Below the pieces are notes generated by a model. That model saw only the letters and a program-made list of their open reading frames with translations. It did not search any database and was not told the origin of the DNA. A stretch of 64,000 nucleotides of DNA from Portulaca oleracea (taxonomy: Eukaryota; Streptophyta; Magnoliopsida; Caryophyllales; Portulacaceae): the NCBI GenBank assembly GCA_029582165.1, contig CM055876.1:24714317-24778316 (forward strand), read 5' to 3'. Made by a program: the position numbers and the translations under genes. Positions 22,219 through 34,420 of the stretch are shown one piece after another (within the stretch, counting starts at the first letter, position 1; each line of letters starts with the position of its first letter).

Positions 22219-22430
22219 CTCCCTCGTCTCAAATTAATTGACACTTTGACCAAATTTTGACAGTTAATTACTCAAAATTACAATATGTTACAATATAAAA
22301 TTACCGTCATCAGAAAAACATTTTACCAAAATTACAATGGAAGTAATTTCATATTATAACTTATTGTAATTTATGAGTAATTAACAGTAAAAATTTAGTC
22401 AAAATGTCAATTAATTTGAGACAGAAGGAG
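22219..22430. mobile_element. Stowaway-type MITE
   Basis: A near-perfect foldback: CTCCCTCGTCTCAAATTAAT at the left and, on the minus strand, CTCCTTCTGTCTCAAATTAA at the right, flanked by TA on both sides. Length 212 bp. TA duplication and CTCCCTC-type ends are Stowaway (Tc1/mariner) hallmarks. Internal text is shared with copies near 27280-27480 and 42672-42878. Confidence 0.8.
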
Positions 22431-23257
22431 TAATAATAAATAAATAAATAAATAAATTCATTGAAGAAAACAATAATTTGAAGAAAACAAAATTAGGGGT
22501 CATTTACTAATTTTATCCAGTAGACCAGTAATCATGGACAATGTTTGTGCCCTTAGCTGATGCCATAAGCTCATGACCATTGACCCATAAGCGCAAGGCC
22601 CACCTTCATCTTTTCTTGGCCCGGTCCTTGCAATATCGTGATAAATAATACTTCATCCCTTTTATATTAATTGTCATTTTGAAAATTATGTAGTTAAATT
22701 TTAAAAATTTTAATTATAAATTTCTCGATACATACAATGAAATAATATGGAGATCATGAAAAAATTTTGATTATTAATTGTCGTCTTTGAAAACTTTTGA
22801 TTATCAATTAAAGAATGATGCTGGAGATCGTGAAAGTCAAAATTATGATAATTAATATGGAATCGCAGGGAGTAGTAGTATTGTTTTAATTTTATTTACA
22901 AAAACTCATATACGAAAAGGAAAATCATCAAAACATTACAGTGGTCAAATTGCTCAATTTTTCCAAATCTAAATTCTATTAGTTTCCATGTCTCTATTGC
23001 ATGTCATGATTGCCATTTCTTTATATGAATAAGAAACAACAAAAAATATAAAAGATAAATTTTAGAGTTTCAATTCATAGTTGAATTAAAGCATGGTTAC
23101 ATGCACTAAAGTGAAACACCACTCTGAATCAGCAAATACACTATCACACCTATGGTTACTACAGTTATGATGAGCAACAGAATCAGTAGATATACCCACT
23201 ATAACACACCTGCTAATAATGTATGATATGAATGCTTGTTTTTGATCAAATTTGTAA
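22431..23257. other. YSL 3' flank with a degenerate MITE
   Basis: 22649-22873 looks like a decayed Stowaway relative: CTTCATCCCTTTTATATTAA on the left against CTCCCTGCGATTCCATATTA on the minus strand at the right. The rest is AT-rich. The segment 23080-23257 is the likely 3' untranslated region of the YSL gene. Confidence 0.45.
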
Positions 23258-26200
23258 CTAACTAGAGCTGAAGCTCATACAGATAGGTGGATTAACCCTG
23301 GCCAATGACAGCACCGACGCCGGCAGAATCCACAGCCCATCTCCACACATCAACCCCGACGCCACCGCCGGAACCATCACCCTCGCTTCCTTCCTATTCA
23401 CCTTATTCCACACAAACACCACCAACGTCCCAACACACATATCGATCGCCACGTAGGCCCCCACCAGGAACGGAATGGCCATGGCGATCGGGAGCGGGAG
23501 CGGGACCCACTTCCCCACCTTCTTCGGCGAGACGTCCCTCGCCAGGTTGGCCAACACGGCGAACCCGAAGAACCCGTAGCACAACTGCAGGCAGTTCCTA
23601 GGAAGGGCGGAGAACCCCTCCACTCCTAGCACGGCCATGTTCCGGTACACCAGGGCATACGGAGCCTTGTAATCCCCGGCCGGGTTCCCGATGTCGAACG
23701 CCCTGTAGAAGAGGAGGAATGTGAGCGGGGCGACCACGCAGCCGATGGCGGTCCCCACTGCCTGTGAGATGAGCATGGACCGGGGGGAGGTCAGGGTCAG
23801 GTGGCCCGTCTTGAAGTCGTGCATGAGGTCGGAGGAGATGGAGACGATCGACTTGATCACACCGCACCCGACGAGACCGGCGACGACCCCGTTGTCTTTT
23901 CCGGCGATGGCGGCGATGACGAAGAGGGCGACCTTGCCGTAGTTGTAGGCCATGTTCTGGTCGGTCAGGCCGGCACCGTAAGCGTTGCAGAAGCTCAGGG
24001 CGGGGGCTAGGGCGTAGGAGATGACCACGTAGTACCATTTCAGCTGGGGGAACATGATGGGGATCACTATGATCGAGACCACCGAGAGGATGATGTAGCT
24101 GATGCAGGCGATCCAGAAGGGGATTCTGTCCTTCATGAACACTTGGTTTTGTAGAGCCTCGTCTGGGTCTTCTGTCTCGCTTGAGGATCTTGAAGCTGTT
24201 GTGGATTATATAATTAAGCCCAGTAAATTTGGAGTAGTTTCTTGTATAATTGACCTTAGTTGTAGGGTAGAGTCCCCCCCCCCCCCCTATTTCAAGCGAT
24301 GTCCATGAAGCAAATAGATCATAAAAGTTTTAAACAAAACTATGAGGTAAGATATATTATTTTTAAATTTCTTTTAATGTTTTTGTTGGATGGAGTAAAT
24401 AAGAAACTTACAAAAAAAGCCACCAAAACATAAAAAAAAATTTAAAAAATTGATATTTTTCATAAATATCAAGATTATATAAGGGTGATGATAAGTGTCT
24501 TGCCCCAAGACACTCCTTAAATGTCTTCCCCCTTATAAAATCAATACTTATTATCATTTTTAACCCCAATTTTTTTTACAGATACTATTAATTATCAATT
24601 ATAAGAAGCTTGGAATGTGTTGGCTACGCCAACAATTAAAATTGACACCCTAACGAATGAACCCCATCCGTTGGGCATATTTTAGACGTTTTTTTGTAAA
24701 TTTTTAAAAATATAGATAAAAGTGTGATTTTATACAATTTATATATATTATTATAGTTATAGAAGTCAATCATGTAACTTTTTTCCAATTTAATTCACAA
24801 ATATATAGGTTTTCTATAACGACAAGACACAAAATATGTGTCTTGCACAAGACTTTTATCATTTCCCATTATATAATTAAGCGATCCAAAAGGGGATTCT
24901 GATTATTAAGATTGTTCACTCGCAAATATGTGGAGCACATGCTCCGGATGTATGTAATATATATGTTATCATGACAATGATGGTGGGTCTGAATTTGAAT
25001 TGAAGTTAATTACCTGACGTGTGTTTATTGTTCTTTGAACGATTGTAGAAACTCCGGAGTACTTTGTATGATATCTTGAAAAAGTTGTAGAGACCGTCTC
25101 CTAAGATCAAAGAGATGGAAACGAAAACCTATAAAAAGAGAAAAGAAAAGAAAAGAGCAGTGCATTAGAGAAATTCTTGCAGTCATATGTCTTATGGAAG
25201 ATTAATACTCCCTTTATGTCCCATAAGTATAATTTCTATTAGAAAATCAAAGTTTTAAAAGAAACATTATTTAATGTATTATTTTGCATTAGTTTTAGCA
25301 AGAAAAAGAGAATTTTAATGTCAAAGGGAGTGTTGACCTTATAACCACTCAGACTCTTCATGCTGCTTTGAGGAATGGATGCTGGGAACCATATTCCTTT
25401 CAAGTCATCAATGAGGGGCCACATTATCCCGTAGGATATAATCGCACCAAGAAGCAACGATAAATTCACAAGGTGAGAACATATCATTCCAGCTCCAACA
25501 TATGTCATGCTGAAATCAAAGTAAAACCTGCAAAATTCAACCCCAGATTAATATGGCTGCCCTTGTCAGTATAATTAAAGTTGAAGCTAGCTAGCACAGA
25601 TGAACATTAATTGAAAGCAGTGGAATTAATGGTTGAGATGAAAGACGTCGTACGAGTTCTTCCATGCTTGTAACCCGAATGTAGGAAACTGAGCAAAGCC
25701 ACACGTGAAGCTTGCACCCGAGAAGAACCATTGGAAGAATCCCCACACGAAACTCAACGAAAAGTATTTCATGAACCCAACAACTTGCTTCCTGAAACAA
25801 TCCCCATGTATTCATAGAAAGTCATCACAAAAGTGTATGTTTTATGATAAATTTAGAGTGAGACGGTCTCGTTATTGCATCCTGAATTGATAAAGTATGT
25901 CGTGTACTTACTTGGCTTCCATGTCTCCTTTAGGTGTGTGGAACCCATTAATGAGAACAGCCGTCGCAGTTCCGCTTGGATAAGTTAGCTTGTAGTCTAA
26001 TATCATAATCTGCGTAAACAATATTCGATGCTTTTCAAGGTGCAAAATTGCATGCGTAAGAAGACTAATGAATACAATAAAACTGAAAGAAACATACCTT
26101 TCTAAGTGGAACCAAAACCATCGACCCAACAAAGGCAGTTACGAAAAGAAACCCAGTCATCCAACCAAATGCAGGCTCAATATAGCTATTTGGATTATTC

Positions 26201-26740
26201 CCTTCTGTACCAACCCCTGCTTGTTCATATGTCTTCTTGTTCAAACCCAGCAAAAACGATCCGAACCCCCCTGCAAAATCACAAACCCAGACCGTAAATC
26301 GCTAATTAAGTCTCATACAATCTTACTAACTAACACACTAAGATCAAATGATATGATATCAAACCTGAAAAGGCAATGCTGTAGCAAGCAACAGCGCAGG
26401 TTTGAACAATGGTATTCTCCTGCTTAGTAAAAGGAGTGGTGACAAACCCAGTTTTGTGAAGGAGCTTAGTCCAAGACTTCAAGAAAACAAAGGCAAGAAG
26501 AGCAACAGAGATGTTGAGATTAGGGATGAGACCAGTAGTAAGAGCCAGTTTCATGACTATTACACTGTAGAGGAACCCTATTATTACACTAGCTATTAAC
26601 CCTCTTAGGGTTAACTGCTGTTTCCATGGTTGTATTCTTTTGATGGTCACATTGTTGTGACCTTGTTGCTCCTCATTGTGCTGATCCTCGAAACAATCCT
26701 CCCTCTCGATCTCTCGCATTTCTGACACATGAGTTCCCAT
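23258..26740 (-). CDS. YSL: Yellow Stripe-Like metal-nicotianamine transporter (array copy 1)
   Basis: A 675-codon OPT-family membrane protein; YSL proteins move Fe, Cu or Zn chelated with nicotianamine across membranes. Exons (5' to 3'): 26740-26365, 26270-26098, 26009-25912, 25791-25654, 25527-25338, 25128-25014, 24195-23258; all junctions are GT-AG and keep frame. Conserved blocks: [34 protein letters not shown] (about residues 100-120), [17 protein letters not shown] (exon 3), [20 protein letters not shown] (exon 5), [35 protein letters not shown] and VAIDMC (exon 7). ATG at 26740 fits homologues; in-frame codons upstream are non-ATG. Oddities: exon 7 is much more GC-rich than in the other copies and has a 6-bp repeat giving PLPLPIAM instead of PLPIAM. 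It is the most divergent copy ([20 protein letters not shown]). Confidence 0.93.
24483..24867. mobile_element. Mutator-type MITE in YSL intron 6
   Basis: The ends are GGGTGATGATAAGTGTCTTG and, on the minus strand, GGGAAATGATAAAAGTCTTG. Both sides carry ATTATATAA (24474-24482 and 24868-24876), an exact 9-bp duplication as expected for Mutator-like transposition. No coding frame. It lies between exons 7 and 6 of the first YSL gene. Confidence 0.85.
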
Positions 26741-26880
26741 AATTTCCCTTGTAAAATTGATCAAATTAATGATCACTTGAACAATGCCCAGAAAACTGAA
26801 TGATTAAAACAGAGATCAGAACTACGCAAAATGATATATTGCTTGTGAAAATAGTTGTGATTGCTAGGGGTGAATTCAGG

Positions 26881-26940
26881 GTATATATAAGTCACTGATC
26901 AAGCAAGTGTGGGGAGAAAAGAAATATTGATTGAACAAGT
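26881..26940 (-). promoter_or_regulatory. Candidate promoter of YSL copy 1
   Basis: A TATATATAA sequence (26882-26890) lies ~145 bp before the ATG. Further upstream GATTGAACAAGT (plus-strand text, 26929-26940) recurs at the same place before copies 2 and 3. Confidence 0.5.
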
Positions 26941-27873
26941 CTTAAATGTCTGTTTTTTTTTTTTCCTTCTTTTCTTTCCCAAATTTCTAATCTCTATCTA
27001 TCATTATCTCTCTTCTGACTTTTTTCCCTTTCATTTTCTTTTAATTTTCTGAATTTTCATGCTCCATGCCATTTTTTTTTTCGTACACCTTAGCTTCATA
27101 CCTGAGGCTTGCACGACTCCTTAATTACAAATAACTGTGTTTCCCCTGATCCCTAATTAATTGTTATATGATACAGTATATAATGATTTACCTTACGAAA
27201 TCACTGACCAAGATATTTCTGCATGAGGTTATGAATTACAATTATTGGTATATTACGAGTGTTCCAAAATATTTTTTTATTTAACTAAATTTTGAGATTG
27301 ATCATTTACAAATTATAATATTTTTTATTTGATTAAATTTGGACCGTCGATTATTTACAATTTACAATAATTTATAATATGAAATTACCCACGTTGTAAT
27401 TTATAGTAAAATATTTTTCTAATAGTGATAATTTTATATTGTAACTTATTATATTTTGTAAGTAATCAACACTCAAACCTTAATCAAATGGATAAATATA
27501 TTGAGTTTCACTCATGGGCGTATCCCCATTAGGCTTGAGGGTGGCCATGGCCACCCTTATTTTTTTTTTTTTTTGAAATTTAGTATGATTTTAGTTGAAA
27601 AAAATGGATTATATATTTACTGAATAAGTATAATAATGTATTGGACACCCTTAATTTGAACACCTAAATCCGCCACTGGACTTTCACTAGGTATTGGACC
27701 AAACTGTTTAGATTGCCTCAAAAGAAGACCATGTCACTACTATAACTCTTTTACCTCAACACATTCTTTCAAACAGTAGCAAGGCTTTATAATTTACAGA
27801 TGAATAACTAAATATTTTTGTTAAACTCTTCCCTGCTACGTATGTACTAAAACCGGTTGATACACACAACAGT
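26941..27873. other. Intergenic: Stowaway-family copy and a short MITE-like element
   Basis: 27280-27480 shares the internal text of the Stowaway copies at 22219 and 42672 (GAAATTACC ... TAATTTATAGTAAAATATTT). 27513-27680 has loosely inverted ends (CATGGGCGTATCCCC against CAGTGGCGGATTTAGG) around a T-run. No gene is seen. Confidence 0.4.
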
Positions 27874-28526
27874 AGGGGTGAGCAGTTCCCAGTACTCTTT
27901 CCTAATATTAGAAATTTTATCCTTATCCGTTTAAATAGGTTCCTAACTTTTTAAAACCTTATCCTTACATGAGGTTCAGGTTTTGGGGTACCCGTCAATT
28001 ATGAAAAATTTATTTTTGGACATATAAGTTTTTTAAAAGAATATTAATTTTTATCTTAGTGGTGAATACACCACACTATTAAATTATCACGGCCACAAAC
28101 TAAGTTTGATTTTAGCACTGATAATGAAAATTGAAGAATAGTAACTAGTTTTGAATATATAGTTTATATATTTTAATATATTTTATTTATTTACTTATAT
28201 TTAAAATTAAGCTTCATGTTCTGTGTATTCATCGGTTCAAGGTTCTTGGTTCTAACTACTCAGAACTTGAATCTATTTAACAGACTCCAAGTTTCGGTTC
28301 ATGTAGTACTTTAGAAACCTTACCCTTACCCACTATGACAGGTAGGGGTGTTCAAAAAACTGGAACCGCCACACCGAATCGCAAACCGGCAAAAAAAAAA
28401 ACCGGAAACGGACAACACCAAACCGCCTTAAAATTCCGGTGCACCGCACCGGAAAAACTGGATGCTAAACAAGGCGGTTCCGGTTTGAGATATTCAAACC
28501 GGCGGAGAACCGAAACCGCGCCGTTA

Positions 28527-28566
<40 letters not shown>

Positions 28567-29020
28567 TATAAAAACAAATAGATTGAATAATGACTGATTG
28601 ACACTATGTGCGCATTAGTGCATTACCGTGTTTGGGCTTTGAAAAATAGGAACCGAGCCCGAATATTTTTTTTTTTTTGGGTTGATTGAATGATGATTTT
28701 TTAATTTTGATATAAATAAAGGCGGTTCCGGTTAACCGGTAGTACCGAACCGTTAAATCCGGTGCAGCGATTTAAAAAAATCGGGTGTTTCGGTTCCGGG
28801 TTATGATTTTGGAAAACCGTTTTATCCAGCCCCGAACCGTACCGTGAACACCCCCAATGACATGTTTCTAAATTTTAAAAATCTTACCTTTATCCGTTAT
28901 GACAAGTTCTTAAATTAAAAAACCTTACCTCTGTACGTTATAATAGTTTTCTAAATTTTAAAAACATTACCCTTAAGTTCCGACCAATCAGATTGTAGAT
29001 TCCGATTTCGGAACCCCTAA
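27874..29020. mobile_element. hAT-like repeat hosting a second MITE
   Basis: It starts with TAGGGGTGAGCAGTTCCC. The phrase 'cctaactttttaaaaccttatcctta' and variants recurs on both sides of the nested element at 28343-28856, showing that the outer repeat was split by it. The right terminus is not certain. Confidence 0.4.
28343..28856. mobile_element. hAT-like MITE with near-perfect 8-bp TSD
   Basis: The ends are TAGGGGTGTTCA and, on the minus strand, TGGGGGTGTTCAC. Flanks are ATGACAGG (28335-28342) and ATGACATG (28857-28864), 7 of 8 identical. The interior is CCGGTT/AACCGG-rich and contains a (TA)n run around 28530-28566. The copy sits inside the outer repeat 27874-29020. Confidence 0.7.
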
Positions 29021-29597
29021 CCCATACATAAAAGCAACGTATCTGATTTTTAAATCAAAGTTGACAAACTCTGATTGAGCACAGGTCCTGCTTTCGTAAG
29101 GTGCTGGGAGATTTGGAACCCAAATTTGAATTATTTTTATAATTTAAACTATCATAGTTTTTTTTTTTTAAAAAAAAAAGAAAGAAATGTGGCAGTGTAG
29201 TTGAAACTTGTTGTGAAATGTGAGGTGGCATCCTTGTTGTGTAGTGGGCGCGTGGCAGATGCATGGGAGGGAGAGAATGAAGACGCGAGGCGTGTGTGAA
29301 TTGGTGAAGGACATCAGACAGAGTGAACACATTATTTATTGCTTCTGATAGGTGATGTGCCCAGGACTCAGTAGCATTGACCAACGGATTAAGACATTTG
29401 TTTTTGTTTTAATTGTCATTAATTAACAACTTTTTAACTGTCGGAAGCTTGTAATTGCCAAAGTGTTTGGAAAGTAATCTAATAATAGTTAGTTTGGTTG
29501 TTGATCTCACGACTCGCTCCAACGTCCAAACCATCACACTGTAATGTAATGCCAAGCTAGGGTTCTCAAATGTACAAAGGTTTGATAAAGATCATAT

Positions 29598-29833
29598 TAC
29601 TCTCTCCATTTTTTATCTGTCATTTATATTTTTCAGAATTAGTGTTTAATCAATAATTTTTCATATAAGATTTTTATTAAAAAATTATAATATCATACTT
29701 TTTTAATAATATTTTTTATTACAAATCTAACGTTATTAATTTTGTATGATGAATTATTATATAAATTAAAATATTGACGATCAAAGTTTTTGACACAATT
29801 TTCTTAAGTAACACATAAATACAGACGGAGGGA
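29598..29833. mobile_element. Stowaway-like MITE (decayed)
   Basis: The left end is CTCTCTCCATTTTTTATCTG and the right end, on the minus strand, CTCCCTCCGTCTGTATTTAT. The two arms are partly complementary. TA lies at the left edge; the right flank is less clear. Confidence 0.5.
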
Positions 29834-30744
29834 GAAATATTTTCCTTTTACAAAATGTATAAAGCTTTTACGGTTTTTTGATAAATGCTCAAAATTATGA
29901 AAAGTAATCCCATGTTTTTAATGATTGTCATTTTAATGGGTTAGAACGTATCAAGAGAAAATGGTACTTTTTTTTTTTTTGAGATCAGGGGAAATTGGTA
30001 GTTGATGTAGTACTACTACCTTCGTCCCTTATTGAATGTCACTTTAACTAATTTTATAAATCCAATACCCCTAAAAAATTGAGTAAAAAATTATAATTGG
30101 ACAAGTATACCCCTCTCACTTGGCAATAACTGTTCGCATTTTAAATAATATTTAAACTTTCAACACATTATTAACACTACTAAAAATATATGTATTATCA
30201 ACCACTTTTTTCCAACCAATTAAAAATAGTTGGAAAAACCGACCATTTTTGCAACCATTTGATATTCCAACTATTTTTCAAAAAATTTAGTGGGAAAAAT
30301 AGTTGGAAATTCCAACTAATTTTGTTAAAATGGTTGGAAAATTTTCCTACCGTGCTTTTTCTTACTATTTGATAAATGACATTATCATGCAATGATTTTA
30401 GGAAAAATATTAAAAATCATTAAAGTTAGAATCCATAGACCAATTCAGAATGAGTATTGCTCACATGTAATTACCAAAGCTGGATGGATATTTAGTGTTG
30501 AAATTCCAAATGCATCATATTCTGAAGATCGATGCCCACTTATTAGCCTGAAGCCTGCAGATTTTTTTTCAGCTCATATAAATTTTTTTCCATATAATAT
30601 AAGCTACTTCAATCATCTGAACATATGCCAAGTACATAATCAGTTCCATAATAATACAATGCCTTTTTAATTCACAAATAAAATTACGTACCAGACAATA
30701 TTCATCAGTAACACAGACATATTTATACGATAATTTTTTGAAAG
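29834..30744. other. Intergenic, with a CACTA-like end at 30175
   Basis: CACTACTAAAAATATATG at 30175 begins a ~200-bp stretch with TAGTTGGAAA words in both orientations, the layout of a CACTA left end with subterminal repeats. No right end is visible. 30400-30744 is the 3' flank of the next YSL gene. Confidence 0.4.
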
Positions 30745-33700
30745 TTAACTGGAATTGAAGGTCATACAGATAGGAGGGCTAACACCAGCCAAGGCGAGTA
30801 TGGAAGAAGGCAGAATCCAAATCCCCTCCCCACACATCAAACCCGAAGCCACTGCCGGAACCATCACTCTCCCTCTCTGTCTGTTAATCTTATCCCACAA
30901 AAACACCACCAAGCTCCCTATGCACATGTCGATTGCCACGTAGGCGCCAACTAGGAATGGCACCGCCATTGCGATTGGAAGTGGGACCCACTTCCCCACA
31001 CCCTTGGGAGCCAGGTCCCGCACCAGGTTAGCCAAAAAGGCGAACGCGAAGAACCCGTAACAGAGCTGCAAGCAATGGCTAGGCAGAGCAGAGAAGCCCT
31101 GCACTCCTAGGATGGCCATGTTCCGGTACACCAGGGCGTACGGTGCCTTGTACTCCCCGTCCGGGTTCCCCACGTCAAACGCCTCGTAGAAGAGGAAGAA
31201 CGTCAGCGGGGCCACCACGCAGCCGACTGCTGTCCCGATGACCTGGCTGACGAGCATGGACCGTGGTGAGGTCAATGTCAGGTGGCCCGTCTTGAAGTCG
31301 TGCATGAGATCAGAGGCGATGTCTACGATGGACTTGATCACACCGCATCCGACCAGCCCAGCAACGACGCCGGAGTCTTTTCCGGCGACAGCAGCGATGA
31401 CAAAGAGGGCGACTTTGCCGTAGTTGTAGGCCATGTTCTGGTCGGTTAGACCTGCACCGTACGCATTGCAGAAGCTGAGGATGGGGGCTAGCAGGTACGA
31501 AATGACAATGTAGTACCACTTGAGTTGGGGGAACATGAGAGGGATCAGGATGATGGAGATCACTGAGAAGAGTATGTACCCAACGCAGGCTATCCAGATG
31601 GGGATGCTGTCTTTCATGAACACCGCGTTTCTTTGAACCTCGTCATCTGGTGTCTCTTCTTGGGTTTCTTCACCTGCTGTTGAGGAAATGTTGAGCATCA
31701 CTGTTAGAAATCTTTAACCATACATTAGCTTAATGTTTTGGTTCGGTTCAATTCTCCACAACCCCATGTTTATTTGCGTAAGGCTAAGGGATCTTTGTAG
31801 AAGAACCCACGTTCAGCCTCAAATGGAATTCGTGTGAGGGGGCATGTTAGATATAAAACCATCATTTCAACCTTCAACCATCAGTTAAGCTTTTGGCTAG
31901 ATGCTTCCGCAATCACCCTTAATAAGTAGTAGATTTACGAGTGTTCTAAACTTACAGTTGTCAAGATTTTTGTCCTTGAACTTGTTGCGGATGTTGTAGA
32001 AGACAATGAACAATATCTTCATAAAATTGTAGAGGCCATCTCCTAGGATTAGAAAGATGGAAATGAAAACCTACAAAAACACGCGAGTGAATTTTGCACT
32101 TAGTATCAGAATTTACGGGGTATCAAGATTCAGATGAATGTAAACTACTAGTGCTAAAACACATATGTAGTTCACCTTGTAACCGGCAAGACTCTTCATA
32201 CTGCTTTTAGGCAGAGATGCAGGATACCATTTTCCTTTCAAGTCACCAATAAGCGGCCACATAACCCCGTAGGACAGAATGGCGCCAAAAAGCAACGATA
32301 AGTTAACGAGGTGAGAGCATATCATCCCAGCTCCAACATAGGTCAAGCTAAAATCAAAGTAGAACCTGCAAAATTCAACTCAAGATGGTTGGTCGCCATG
32401 TATTGTTATGATTATTGATCACTAGCATGCGTGCGTTGATCTTGAAGCCAGATGATAATACGTGTCATGTCATATGAAATGAATCACTCACGAGTTTTTC
32501 CATGCTTTTAACCCGAATGTGGGGAACTGAGCAAAGCCACACATGAAGTCTGCACCGGAGTAGAACCACTGGAAGAAGCCCCAGATGAAACTGATGGAAA
32601 AATACTTTGTGAAAGCATTAACTTGGTTCCTGTAAGTATTTGATGCACATGCATTAGAGAACAACTTTGGATCAACATCAAGAAGAAATACGACTGTCAT
32701 TAGATTGAAGGGTAAATCCGGAATAAATGATGTTACATACTTGGCTTGCTTGTCTCCTTTAGGTGTGTGGAATCCATTAATAAGAACTCCTGTTGCCAAT
32801 CCACTTGGATATGGTAGCTTGTAGTCTATTATCATGATCTACATAGACAACATTTTAATATGTATTGAGAGTGAATAATGGGTTGGTATGAGTGAACAAT
32901 TATGCTATTCAGAATGAACAATGATCATATTTGGAGCACATGCTCAGGCGCATGTAATAAATTGCATGTTAATTGCTAAATAGGCGACATCATGAAGCCT
33001 TTTTTCGGTGCCCGAGTGAAATGATCATGATAAGGAACACAGAAAAATAAATACCTTTCTGAGTGGAACCATAACGAGCAAGCCTACAAAGGTTGTAACC
33101 AAAAGAAAGGCAGTCATCCAACCGATCCCAGGCTCTTTATAGCTGTTAGGGCCATTCCCCACGGTATCAACCCCGGCTTGCTCGTATGTCCTCTTGTTCA
33201 ACCCCAGCAAAAACGATCCAAATCCACCTGCAAAATCATTCAAACTTAGTCATATACGCTTATAAGTAAACTGTTTTGCTACATGGTTAAAGGTAATGCA
33301 CTTGCAATCTCTAGTCGTGAATAAGTCTTTTACATGCATTCCACAGCAATGGGAGCAAATAATAGCTGACATAATTAGTTTGCAAGAGTCGGACGTGAAC
33401 TAATTACCTCCTACAGCAAGACTGTAGCAAGCAACAGCAGCAGTTTGAACGACGGTGTTTTCTTGCTTAGTGAAAGGAGTTGTCACAAAGCCGAGCTTCT
33501 GAAGCAACTTAGTCCAAGACTGCAGGAAAACATAGGCAAGAAGAGCAGCAGAGACGTTGAGGTTTGGGATCAAGCCGGTTGTAAGACCAAGCTTCATAGC
33601 TATCACACTGTAAATCGTTCCGATTATTATACTTGCTACTATCCCTCGTATAGTCAACTGCTTGTTCCACGGTGGTATTCTCTTCACCTCGGTCTCTTCT

Positions 33701-33756
33701 TGTGCATCAAAACCCTCCATTTCCATCTCTCTCATTTCTCCCTCGTGAGTCCCCAT
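30745..33756 (-). CDS. YSL: Yellow Stripe-Like metal-nicotianamine transporter (array copy 2)
   Basis: 664 codons. Exons: 33756-33408, 33227-33055, 32838-32741, 32629-32492, 32365-32176, 32070-31956, 31676-30745, all GT-AG and in frame. It is a full-length OPT/YSL protein: acidic N-terminal tail, [99 protein letters not shown], and the C-terminal ICMTFNSS. Nearest relative is copy 3 (shared [20 protein letters not shown] and [11 protein letters not shown]), pointing to the most recent duplication in the array. It is expected in the plasma membrane carrying metal-nicotianamine chelates (family knowledge). The start is the first ATG, matching copies 1 and 3. Confidence 0.94.
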
Positions 33757-33860
33757 AGCTCGGGAAACTTAACTATTCCTTGCCAAACACTGACAATGTA
33801 TGTACACTGAATAAGTTGAAACAGTATACAAAGCTGTGATTTTGAAGTAACTTCAAGTGC

Positions 33861-33943
33861 ATATATATAATACATATACTGGATAGGATGTACGGAAGAG
33901 TAATGGAGATCAACTTACTACTACTTTGAGGGATTGAACGAGT
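33861..33943 (-). promoter_or_regulatory. Candidate promoter of YSL copy 2
   Basis: ATATATATAA at 33861-33870 lies ~110 bp upstream of the ATG. GATTGAACGAGT at 33932-33943 corresponds to the motif before copies 1 and 3. Alignable text with the copy 3 upstream region extends at least 250 bp from the ATG. Confidence 0.5.
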
Positions 33944-34420
33944 CGTATATACGCATTATTTTGCTTTCCTATCTTCTACTCTTCTCTCTCCTTTGACATT
34001 CCTCTTTAGTACTTATTTTTTTCTTCAGTTTGCCTTGTTTCATGCGTTTCGCTTCTTCTACACCCACACATCATGCCTTCACGACCAAGTCATCACAAAC
34101 TAGCTGTTTACTTCGCAACCCTTGCCTGACTACCTCACGCCTTCAGGATTCAAAGTCATGGGTGCCAAATTTATTAAGAATTAGGATCAATGTAAATATA
34201 TATACTTAAATATCAAAAACATGGACAAAACTGAATTCCATATTGATCACTAGAATATGTGTGTCACTTTGGAGTAGCATTCATCATAAAGTTCAAAAGG
34301 TTAATTTCTATGAGGTAGAATGTTGGAGTATTTCAAGAGTTAAGAAGTATAAGGGGGTAAGGTTTAAGCTTGGGATTGATCAGGAAGGTCAAAAACCAAC
34401 TAAACGAAGGAAACAGGACC

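Noticed and set aside
23598..24038. 146-codon minus-strand frame rich in Arg/His overlapping YSL copy 1 exon 7
   Set aside because: It is an out-of-frame shadow of the GC-rich YSL exon; composition is repetitive Arg/His/Pro and no start context or homology supports it.
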